DNA of 64,000 nt from RHLJ01 sp048058975 (lineage in GTDB: Bacteria > Bacteroidota > Rhodothermia > Balneolales > Balneolaceae): assembly GCA_048058975.1 (NCBI GenBank), contig JBLLNP010000007.1:186001-250000 (forward strand), in the 5' to 3' direction. Position numbers and translations under genes: made by a program. How positions within the stretch are numbered: position 1 is the first letter of the stretch; each line of letters opens with the position of its first letter. Below the pieces are notes generated by a model. The model had not been told where the DNA came from and did not search any database. It saw only the letters and a program-made list of their open reading frames with translations. Of the stretch, positions 26,376 to 33,953 are shown in pieces.

Positions 26376-28330
26376 GTGCTTATCAACGACTTATTGGGTA
26401 AGCCAATACGATTTAAAATTTCGATGTACCTTGGGTCATTACTGTACTTTGTAATTGCAGGAATAGAATTGATGAGTAATACTGCCCCGAGTTTTTGATC
26501 CACGGCATTATTCAGATGCTCGAACATTTCTTCTTTTTCTCCCAACGCGGCATGAATTACAGCAAAGTCTAAGGACAAGTTTAGTTCCGGTTCTTCTTCC
26601 TGCCTTTTTTCAACCAGTCTCAGGTTTTTCCGGGCCTCTTTTTTGTCTCCCATCATAGCCGCGAGATAGCCTAGTTGAGTGCCTCCTTTATTCGGACCTT
26701 TTATTCTTCGTATATATTTTTTCGTATGAATTTCGGCCTTTTCAAATTCACCTTTCTCTATATATAGATACGCCTTTCCCTCATACGCAGTCCTGTAATT
26801 TGAGTCCAGATCGATAATCTTATCGTAAAGTCTAAGTGCTTCCTCATAGTTTTTAAGCAGCACATAGGATCTTGCAAGATCATTAAGAGCGGGAAGAGAA
26901 AGCGGCGCAATTTTTACCGCGGCTTTCGCCTGATCGAGCATTTTATCAAAACGCCCTACAATTCGATTATAAAGTGAGAATGCTGACCGACCCTCTTCAT
27001 TTTCAGGCTCTAGTGTAATGGCTTTTCGAAAGTTCGAATCCGCCGCCTCAAAATCCCAATGGTAAAAGAGGTTTACATAACCCAACGAGATATAAGAGTC
27101 CGCTCTCGAATTGTTAAGTTCTATTGCTTTTAGTGCATATTTCTCTGCCTTCGAGAATGCCTCTTTTCCCTGCATATGCCCTATTGCCCCCAAAAAAGAA
27201 TAGCAATTTGCTAACCCAGAATATGCATTTGTGTACGTAGTGCACTTCTTAATGGCCGCCTCAAAATGTTCAATAGCTTTGTTTACAGATTCTGGTGTGC
27301 GCTTATTCCAGTAATAAAGCCCTTGCAGATAGGCATTGTACGCGACTATAGAATCTGTTGAGGCTTCATATAGTTTCCGGTCTGTATCAAATGTGAAGTT
27401 CGCTTCTAGCTTATCGGCTATTTTCTGTGCTATTTCGTCCTGGACCCCAAAAATATCTTTCATCTCCCGATCAAAATTTTCTGACCAGATATGGAATCCA
27501 TCTTCCGTTTTAATTAACTGTGCTGTTACACGAATGCGGTTTCCGGCCTGCCTTACACTGCCTTCAAGTACCGTGGCTACGTTTAATTCTCTACCTATTT
27601 CCCGAATATCTTTTTGGGTGTTTTTAAAGGAAAAAACAGATGTTCTGGAAGTTACCTGCAACCCTTTAACCTTCACTAAAGAGTTGATAATCTCTTCCGT
27701 AATTCCATCGCTGAAGTACTCATTTTCAGGATCGGGACTAAAATTCGCAAATGGAAGCACCGCTACACTGTTCTTATTACTCCCGGTAATTTCTCTTATA
27801 TATGCCTGTTCGGGCACCGCAATCCCTTTGTTTGCTATCGCAAAAATACTTACAGGATTAAATACATTTTTAAGATCGTGTTCCCCAAAAGACTGAACCT
27901 TAATACCCGGGTGATTTTTTACCTCATCAAAAACCTTTCCCGAAATCATGATCGATCCCGGTATTCCCAGGCTTTGCACTCTTGCAGCAATGTTTACTGC
28001 ATCTCCGTAAATACCCTCATCATCATACACAACATCCCCGATGTGTATTCCTATTCTTAGGGGTACTTGGGGCTCTTGTGCCAGAAGTAACTGGATTTCC
28101 TGAGCACAACTAACAGCGTCTAACGCACTCCCAAACATGCTTAGCGTTCCATCACCATAATATTGCATCACTTGGCCCCGATGTTTCAGAATGCAACCGT
28201 CTATGACATCCCTTTGCCGATCTCGCAGATCTTTTGCTTTTTGCTCATCCTCCTGCATAAGGCGGGTGTAACCAACCATGTCTGCAAACATGATGGCCGC
28301 TAATAAACGCAGGTTATTTTTTTCTGGCAT
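26372..28330 (-). CDS. Class III nucleotide cyclase with TolB-like and TPR domains
   Basis: 652 residues in three parts. Residues 1-170: class III adenylate/guanylate cyclase homology domain with metal-binding aspartates in FADMVGYT and YYGDGTLSMF and the NIAARVQ segment bearing the transition-state Asn and Arg, so likely active. Residues ~185-310: TolB_N/FlgO-like domain (SVAVLPFANFSPDPENEYFSDGITEEI). Residues ~330-600: TPR repeats. No membrane segment. This soluble cyclase-TolB-TPR chain is common in Balneolota and other phyla; product (cAMP or another cyclic nucleotide) and partner are unknown. Coupled to marR. Confidence 0.85.
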   Translation of the reverse strand: MPEKNNLRLLAAIMFADMVGYTRLMQEDEQKAKDLRDRQRDVIDGCILKHRGQVMQYYGDGTLSMFGSALDAVSCAQEIQLLLAQEPQVPLRIGIHIGDVVYDDEGIYGDAVNIAARVQSLGIPGSIMISGKVFDEVKNHPGIKVQSFGEHDLKNVFNPVSIFAIANKGIAVPEQAYIREITGSNKNSVAVLPFANFSPDPENEYFSDGITEEIINSLVKVKGLQVTSRTSVFSFKNTQKDIREIGRELNVATVLEGSVRQAGNRIRVTAQLIKTEDGFHIWSENFDREMKDIFGVQDEIAQKIADKLEANFTFDTDRKLYEASTDSIVAYNAYLQGLYYWNKRTPESVNKAIEHFEAAIKKCTTYTNAYSGLANCYSFLGAIGHMQGKEAFSKAEKYALKAIELNNSRADSYISLGYVNLFYHWDFEAADSNFRKAITLEPENEEGRSAFSLYNRIVGRFDKMLDQAKAAVKIAPLSLPALNDLARSYVLLKNYEEALRLYDKIIDLDSNYRTAYEGKAYLYIEKGEFEKAEIHTKKYIRRIKGPNKGGTQLGYLAAMMGDKKEARKNLRLVEKRQEEEPELNLSLDFAVIHAALGEKEEMFEHLNNAVDQKLGAVLLINSIPAITKYSNDPRYIEILNRIGLPNKSLIST

Positions 28331-28396
28331 AATGCCTGATTAAAAGAGTGAGATTTATCTCGAATATATCAATAATCGAGCCAGACTTCTCTTTTG

Positions 28397-31300
28397 TCAG
28401 AAGAAAAATCCGGCTTTCAGTTCAAATATGTAGCCTTCTACGGAGTGACCCAGTGTAGAGTTTAGAATAAATGCATCAAAAACATTAAACCAGATTCCAC
28501 CTCCATAGCCTTTATGCCAAATATTTGAATCTTCATTATTAACCCAGACACGACCTGTATCGAAGAAGGCAGAGATGCCCAGCTTTCCTCCAAGCAAGTA
28601 TCGGTAGAAATCGAAAAGTTCAACCCGGATTTCTGCATTGTTATAAAATGCACTTCTTCCTGAAAATCGGTTCCCTCGATATCCCCTCAGGTTTGTTGTT
28701 CCGCCAATTGTGTTTGCTTCGTAAAAAGGAAAAGGGCCTTCAGTATGTATTCCTCCTGTACGGTTTGCCAACGTAATTTGAGGGCTGAAACTAAATGGAA
28801 AATACATTTCAAGGTCTGCATAAAACCTCGAAAATGGTTTGCTTGTGTTCTTTATCCCAATATTTAAATCTGAACCGAAACTTAGTTCATATCCCTGGGT
28901 TGGATTGGCGGTGTTGTCGATATCAGACAAGCGTGTTTTAAAAAATAAAGTATTAAACCACTGATCCTCGAATGTATTATCGTCAAACCCCAGCGCTGCC
29001 AGGCTTACAATATTATTCTCATCCCGGTTATCATCTATCTCTGTAATGCTAAATCGATTACCGATTACTACTGAAAGCGATTGGTTTACATTTTGGGTCA
29101 GTGATGGCTCAATTTCTAATCTTGTTAATTTAGCGCGATAAAATTTCAGATCCCTCTCCTCCGGGGTAGTTTCATTTCCCAATCCAAAAAAGTTTCTGAA
29201 ACTCTTAGGAAATAAATATGCCGATTCCAGTCCGGCGTCCCACTGTCCTACACGTTCAAACCATTTTCCTGAATATCTGATATTCGCGGCTCCGGATTGG
29301 GGCGCGTAATTAACCCTGAAGTAATGGGTGACTGCAGGAAACTTTCTGAAACCATTTCTCAAAATTTTTGGGCCGCCACCGATAAAAAGCCCTTCGTCGT
29401 TGTTATAGTTAAAAAAATAACCCGGGTAATATCTGTTCCATTTAAAATCCCGTTCATAATTGTAGTAATTATCAATCGGGTTATCAGTAAGGTGCAGGTG
29501 TGTTTTCTTAGAAACTTCGTACTCGTTCCCAATTTCCGTTTCAAAAACCCCAACCAGTTTCCGGCTTACTTCCTGGTCTGTTGATTTGTCAACATAGTAG
29601 TCATCACCCGGCCCTCCAGATACCAGCAATTTAATTCCGCTTTTCTGTTCCCCGTTAAATACAAATTCATCATCCCCGCCTAGTCCATATAATCGGATTT
29701 CTTTTGTTTCCTCTTTATTAAAAGTGCGATCGAAATATTTCTCCCTGAGCACACCTTTACCTGAAAGTTTAAATACCTGAATCCGGGTATTATTCTTACC
29801 CAGCACTTCAATAACAAAGCGCTCTCTTTTGTTGCTTGCAGGAACTGAAACCACACCCGAAATCATGCCATAATATCTTTCCGTAACGCTGACTAGCTTA
29901 TCACGCCGCGCTTTCAATCCGTCAATCAAAAATTCGCCCGCTTCTTTCTGCGCTTCTTGCGGCATTTGTCTTACCGCACGTTCAATCACCTCATCGGTTA
30001 AATTGTTCTGCATTTCGGTTGCAATTTCCAACCATTCTTCTTTGGTAAGTTGATTGGTAAACCTTCTGGTTTGTCCAAGAGAATTAAAATTTAATCCAAC
30101 CAGACTGTTGTATGATTCGCCAAAATTTTGGTATTGAAAAAATGGACCGTACTTCGCAATTGTAGGGATTATTCCATCCATTCTCATAAAAGCCACGTCT
30201 CTATCACGTGGAATTGGACGATAGATTTTACCCTGCCTGTCTTCCGGCTCAAAGGTAGCCCAACGCCATTGGTCGCTGTGTCGGTCCCAGTCTCCAATCA
30301 GCATATCCAATAACCGGGCTTTTGCAAACATCTGTTGATCTACCCGATGGTCGATATCATTATCAACTTCCCTGATCATATCCCGATAGGCAACGACTTC
30401 TTCTGAAAAACCTACGCTTGCTATTTCACTCATATCGTTGTCTGGTTTTTCTTCAAAAAGAGCGAGCTGATTCCCTATTTGTTCTGCATACTGGCCAAGT
30501 TGAGAGTCATTTGGTACATAGTAAATCTTCGGATTGGTGTGATATACACCAATAGCATTAGCCAGCACTGGAATTACTACAGCGCCATAAGGATTTAAAA
30601 TTGAAAACTGATCCTGAGCTAAGTCAAGTGCAAATGTTTTCTTCAGGTCTTCATCCCAAATTTTTCCAGCCTGCTTGTCAACTGAGCGAAGTACAAACTC
30701 ATTGCCCTCTTTATCTTCAAGATGTAGCGTATTTGATTGTCCTTTTCCTCCCATTCGTACAGGAGTTAATCCACCGCGTATTTCAGTAATGTCAAAAACC
30801 GGATATTCAGATTTGATGGACCAAAGCTTTCTGTTGTGGCTACCGGCTATAGCTCGAAAAACATTTCCTTTTTCATCGTAGGCTTTATTTGGCGCTACAA
30901 CTACAGTGCTGTCAGAATAATCTACATCTGGAAGCTTTGTCTCTTCTTCCCTTAGCAAAGGATCGTCATACGGTGGTTTAAGCTCTGTTTTATGCACCAA
31001 TTTCCCTTTATCTCCTTCGCCTAACGGCGCCCAGGCTTCCATCCAAACAGAGCCGTTTTCATAATATTTTAGAACGGTAAAGCCATTGCCTTCGTAGGTA
31101 AATTCCGCTCCCCGCCCTTTAGCCACATAATTCTCTTTGGTGCCTGATCCCGATACTATATAATGTTGCACTTCTCTGGGCCCGTCTGTTTTGTGGTATT
31201 GAAGATTGTGCGAATGACCGGATGCGTAAACTAAATGATCATTTAAGCGAAACATGTCCCGCAACGTTGTCGCCATTTCTTTGTATTTATGATGCGGTAT

Positions 31301-31791
31301 GTCTTGCTCGAAGCCAAAGGCTTTTCTATAAAAAGCATATAAACTCCCAAATATCGGTGGCTTCAGATGTGTGGACGGAGGCATATAACCTCCATGAGGA
31401 CCATGAGTAATCAACGGATGATGTGCCGCTACCACTAAAAAATCTTTTTGGCGTTTTTTGAGGATGTCTTCCAGTTCCACCAGAAAGTCTCCGCCGTCAA
31501 CCAGGTCATATTCACCAGTGTCTCCGTACGATTTGTCGTGCCGATGCAACCACCACTGTGTGTCAAGCACAATCAATCTGATATCATTTCTTAGCGCAGG
31601 GTGTTCGTCGTCATCCATTAATTCGATATCCACCGGACCCGGAAATCCATTATCAGGAAGAAAGGTGTTCCCCCTGTCAAGATACTTTTCGATATAATCT
31701 TCTTGTCGTTGGATTGCATTCAGACCATCCGGACCGCCATCATCCCAGTCGTGGTTTCCGGGAATAAAAATTACACGACCTCTAAAGTTTT
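28397..31791 (-). pseudogene. 5'-truncated metallophosphoesterase fused to Omp85/surface-antigen barrel
   Basis: Remaining part of a large surface protein. The preserved frame starts inside the phosphoesterase domain: VIFIPGNHDW directly after the mobile-element flank, then AAHHPLITHGPHGG and GHSHNLQYH metal motifs. A middle region of unknown fold (about 250 to 700 of the residual chain) and a C-terminal bacterial surface antigen/BamA-like barrel ending GYIFELKAGFFF follow. The signal peptide and first metal-binding motifs, expected upstream of GNHD, are absent: the frame meets the transposon at 31791. The lost part is not on the other side of the element. A GTG at 31633 could still initiate 1078 residues, but without a signal peptide export is unlikely. 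Confidence 0.78.
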
Positions 31792-31814
31792 GGCGGTTAT
31801 CCCTTGACTACAAG
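31792..31814 (+). repeat. Left terminal inverted repeat of the transposon
   Basis: Begins GGCGGTTATCCCTTG and ends ACAAG. Its reverse complement matches 33923-33945 at 19 of 23 positions. The 8-bp flank on the left is AAAGTTTT. Confidence 0.78.
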
Positions 31815-31856
31815 TAAATAATTCTGTATCTTCATAGCAGATTAAACAAAGACACT

Positions 31857-32750
31857 ATGAAGACTTACACATTTTTCGACTTCCAAAAAGAATTTCCTAC
31901 TGAACGAGCTTGTTTAGAGTACATCTTTAACAAGCGTTATCCAGAAGGATATGTTCACCCGGAAACCGGAGAAATCTTCGAGCTTAACAAAGACCTGTAC
32001 TATACTGAATCAAGAAATTGTTTTACCAATGCCAAAGGTAATATCCAGGTATATCCAACAGCTAACACGATCTTTCATAAATCAGCCACAGAGCTTGTTA
32101 AATGGTTCTATGTAGTATTTCGTATGTCTCAGTCCAAGTGCGGTATTTCAGCAAAGCAGATCCAGCGTGAAATAGGCGTTACATATAAAACAGCTTGGAG
32201 AATGTGTCACTTAATCAGAAAGTGTTTACAGGGTGACGGAATGATGTTTGAAGGTGTTGTTGAGATTGACGAAACCTTTGTTGGTGGTAAACCAAGAAAA
32301 TCTAATCGTAATCCAACTACAAAGAAGTCAAAGCGTGGACGAGGAACCGATAAAACGCCTGTGGTTGGTATTGTAGAAAGAGATGGTAGAGTAAGAGCGT
32401 TTGTAACAAAGGATATTAACAGAGCAACTTTATTTCCATTAATCAAGGAAACCGTAACAAAGGGAAGCACAATTTATACTGATGAAAATTGGAGCTACCA
32501 TACTTTACCATCATTGGGATATATCCATGAGAAAGTAAGCCACAAGAAGGATGAATACGTTCGTGGTGAAGTTCACACTAATACTATCGAGGGTTTTTGG
32601 AGCTTTATTAAGAATGGCATTAGAGGTGCTTACAAACACACTTCTAAGAAGTATCTACAATTGTACGTTAATGAGTATGCTTTTAAATGGAACCACAGAA
32701 AAGACCAAGTTAGTCTTTTTCAGAATCTTCTAGCTTCTGTTTGTCGGTAA
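31857..32750 (+). CDS. IS1595-family (ISXO2-like) transposase
   Basis: 297 residues. N-terminal part with SATELVKWFYVVFRMSQSKCGISAKQIQREIGVTYKTAWRMCHLIRK (helix-turn-helix), then the DDE-type domain: VVEIDETFVGGKPRK (first Asp), YTDENWSYHTL (second Asp), HTNTIEGFWSFIKNGIRG (last acidic residue). This is the ISXO2-like DDE_Tnp_IS1595 signature. The zinc-ribbon cysteines found in many relatives are not evident in the N-terminus. Frame intact and full length, so the element may still be active. It starts 43 bp inside the left inverted repeat. Confidence 0.93.
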   Translation: MKTYTFFDFQKEFPTERACLEYIFNKRYPEGYVHPETGEIFELNKDLYYTESRNCFTNAKGNIQVYPTANTIFHKSATELVKWFYVVFRMSQSKCGISAKQIQREIGVTYKTAWRMCHLIRKCLQGDGMMFEGVVEIDETFVGGKPRKSNRNPTTKKSKRGRGTDKTPVVGIVERDGRVRAFVTKDINRATLFPLIKETVTKGSTIYTDENWSYHTLPSLGYIHEKVSHKKDEYVRGEVHTNTIEGFWSFIKNGIRGAYKHTSKKYLQLYVNEYAFKWNHRKDQVSLFQNLLASVCR

Positions 32751-32853
32751 GGATTACTTTATCTAAATCTCTCTTGAAACCGGATTCTGGAAGCTCTAAT
32801 TCTTGCTCAATCTCAACTTCAATCTGAATATCTATTTTGTCTCTATCTCCCAT
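32710..32853 (-). CDS. Doubtful small acidic ORF inside the transposon
   Basis: A 47-codon frame on the minus strand starting MGDRDKIDIQIEVEIEQELE and ending in an acidic, lysine-containing tail (KQKLEDSEKD). It overlaps the last 41 bp of the transposase gene on the opposite strand. No ribosome binding site is evident, no family is recognised, and the composition is of coiled-coil type. It lies downstream of the basic peptide gene and its terminator in the same direction. It could be chance. Confidence 0.25.
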   Translation of the reverse strand: MGDRDKIDIQIEVEIEQELELPESGFKRDLDKVILTDKQKLEDSEKD

Positions 32854-32926
32854 AGGGCTTCATTAGAAATGAGTTACAATGTTTGAAACACAGAACAAAA
32901 TACGCTATTCTTGAGTTATAATAAAC

Positions 32927-32950
32927 CGGTGAAGGAGTTACCCTTCACCG
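32927..32950 (-). terminator. Hairpin terminator after the basic peptide gene
   Basis: CGGTGAAGG and CCTTCACCG are perfect 9-bp arms around a 6-nt loop, 21 bp beyond the stop of the 25-codon gene on the minus strand, followed by GTTTATTAT. The T-run is interrupted, so termination strength is moderate. Confidence 0.65.
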
Positions 32951-32971
32951 CTTATTGTTAGAGGGTGCTAC

Positions 32972-33049
32972 TTATCTGGTTCTGGTGCGAACGGTGATTT
33001 TGTAACGAACTCTAACTCTGGTCGGAATTTTAATTCTTACCTTTTTCAT
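32972..33049 (-). CDS. 25-residue, highly basic peptide with strong ribosome binding site
   Basis: ATG at 33049, stop TAA at 32974-32972. The product begins MKKVRIKIPTRVRVR and ends in alternating Thr-Arg; 11 of 25 residues are Lys or Arg and none is acidic. The alternating basic/hydrophobic pattern suggests a beta-strand that could bind RNA, DNA or membranes. AAAGGAGG (33058-33065) lies 8 nt before the ATG, far better than other genes in the window, most of which have no clear Shine-Dalgarno. It sits between the tRNA-like gene (41 nt upstream) and a hairpin terminator, so both may be on one transcript. I know no family like it; it does not match ribosomal protein bTHX. Confidence 0.55.
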   Translation of the reverse strand: MKKVRIKIPTRVRVRYKITVRTRTR

Positions 33050-33057
33050 ATGTTTAG

Positions 33058-33065
33058 CCTCCTTT
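33058..33065 (-). promoter_or_regulatory. Near-perfect Shine-Dalgarno of the basic peptide gene
   Basis: AAAGGAGG, complementary to the 16S rRNA 3' end, 8 nt before ATG 33049. This is the evidence that the 25-codon frame is translated. Confidence 0.7.
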
Positions 33066-33089
33066 CTTCGGTTTGGGGGTTAATAGTAG

Positions 33090-33162
33090 AGCAGGTGACG
33101 GGAATCGAACCCGCAATGCCCGACTGGGATGAACGGCGTGTTACCATTGACACTACACCTGC
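33090..33162 (-). tRNA. Glycine-tRNA-like gene with aberrant anticodon loop
   Basis: Exactly 73 nt with a 7-bp acceptor stem (GCAGGTG/CACCTGC), D arm GTGT/ACAC with GG in the loop, T arm GCGGG/CCCGT with loop TTCGATT, 5-nt variable region and discriminator U73, as in glycine tRNAs. The anticodon arm is poor: CCGTT/GTCGG has a T-T mismatch and a T-G pair, and the 7-nt loop reads CATCCCA. Canonical numbering gives anticodon UCC (Gly), but position 33 is A instead of the near-universal U and position 37 is C instead of purine. CCA is not encoded. It lies inside the transposon. It may be a decayed or specialised tRNA. Confidence 0.7.
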
Positions 33163-33173
33163 TTTGAAATAAG

Positions 33174-33210
33174 AAAGGCTACTCTGCTCGAACAGGGTAG
33201 CCTTTTTGTT
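33174..33210 (+). terminator. Strong hairpin with T-run, plus-strand oriented
   Basis: AAAGGCTAC (33174-33182) and GTAGCCTTT (33197-33205) enclose an inner CTG/CAG stem; TTTTTGTTTT follows on the plus strand. It lies just upstream of the tRNA-like gene on the other strand and could stop plus-strand transcription coming from the transposase gene, shielding or opposing the tRNA promoter. Confidence 0.65.
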
Positions 33211-33363
33211 TTCGCATATACTTAATACGAATTTGATAGAAAATAATTCAAATGTTCTTTTGGGTAGCTCTTCTAAGCTGATAAAATCAAGCGGTAATTC
33301 TTTAGTTAAGTAATGCCTATGTATATTAAAAATCATTGCAACCTCTTGCTTATTCAAAAGCAT

Positions 33364-33922
33364 AGTAGTTTGTTGTCTATTATATATAGTAAACCCTTAT
33401 ATGTGGGCTTTGATCATTAAATAGTTGCAATTCAGAAATTCACTTAGCTATAAACAAATTTGAGAAGTGCATTTGATTATATTGAAAACATAGGATAGAT
33501 ACAAACGTTTTTTTACATAGTGACAGTTTTTTGTCACTTATGCACATATCTTAACACATTGTATGATCTATGTGCAGATATCAGTATATAAAAAAAGCCC
33601 GAAAACAAAATGTTAACGGGCTTTTTTTGTGAATTTCTGGGCAAGGATAGCCAGATGTTTATAGCTGTGCAAAGCTACATAAATTTGTGGAAAACAAAAA
33701 TTATTTTTCGCTTTTTCTTAAAAATATTTTTCGTATTCTTGGAGTCTTTTCAAAAAATATACATGAATTGTTTAATATTTCTAACATTTTGTACCGTAAG
33801 GGTAACTAAATAGCTACAAATTATTAGTTTTTTATACAATCACAAATTTACCACTCTCAAAGGGTCTAGACCCACAAAAGTAATTACTTTTCCACAGCTC
33901 TGTTGATAATCTAAAAATCTAA
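33364..33922. other. AT-rich non-coding part of the transposon with several inverted repeats
   Basis: No convincing gene. It holds hairpin AGTGACA/TGTCACT (33519-33538), inverted repeat TGCACATA/TATGTGCA (33541-33576), a bidirectional terminator-like hairpin at 33590-33628, the palindrome GGGTCTAGACCC (33862-33873), and two TTTTCCACA boxes (33686-33694 on minus, 33888-33896 on plus), each one mismatch from the DnaA-box consensus. Candidates are a small RNA, transposase-binding subterminal sites or a replication-linked region; I cannot choose. Confidence 0.45.
33590..33628. terminator. Bidirectional rho-independent terminator-like hairpin
   Basis: AAAAAAAGCCCG (33590-33601) and CGGGCTTTTTTT (33617-33628) with an extra inner AACA/TGTT pairing. 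T-runs exist in both directions. No gene ends nearby: the potassium channel stop is about 330 bp away on the minus strand, and nothing is evident on the plus strand, hinting at a non-coding transcript. Confidence 0.75.
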
Positions 33923-33945
33923 CTTGTACTAAGGGGATAATCGCC
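33923..33945 (-). repeat. Right terminal inverted repeat of the transposon
   Basis: Starts CTTGTACTAAGG and ends GATAATCGCC on the plus strand, the inverse of the left end with four differences. It is followed by AAAATTTT, the near-copy of the left flank, and 8 bp later by the stop codon of the potassium channel gene. Confidence 0.78.
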
Positions 33946-33953
33946 AAAATTTT

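Larger units (their letters stand above)
31792..33945. mobile_element. IS1595-family transposon with non-transposase cargo
   Basis: Bounded by imperfect 23-bp terminal inverted repeats: left 31792-31814 starts GGCGGTTATCCC, right 33923-33945 ends GGGGATAATCGCC; 19 of 23 positions agree. The flanks AAAGTTTT (31784-31791) and AAAATTTT (33946-33953) match at 7 of 8, fitting the 8-bp AT-rich target duplication of the IS1595 family. Inside: transposase 31857-32750, then about 1.2 kb with a 25-codon basic peptide gene, a tRNA-like gene, hairpins and AT-rich DNA. IS1595 elements with passenger genes are known; a tRNA-like passenger is unusual. The right end lies just after the potassium channel stop. 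Confidence 0.8.

Noticed and set aside
26372..28330. Pycsar cyclase partner of the DUF5706 effector
   Set aside because: Domain architecture (TolB-like, TPR) and 16-kb distance do not fit known Pycsar operons; kept only as a possibility in the findings.
33046..33363. 105-codon minus-strand frame with a helix-turn-helix-like start (LNKQEVAMIFNIHRH)
   Set aside because: Its second half reads through the hairpin and the tRNA-like gene, which explains the open frame. The first 60 codons could be a small regulator fragment, but no homology can be shown.
33610..33813. 67-codon plus-strand frame in the transposon's AT-rich end
   Set aside because: It starts inside a terminator, is rich in Phe/Lys from A/T runs, and has no ribosome binding site.
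33680..33900. Chromosomal replication origin
   Set aside because: Only two one-mismatch DnaA boxes and one weaker TTATCAACA-like box in AT-rich DNA inside a mobile element; no dnaA, dnaN or clustered perfect boxes.
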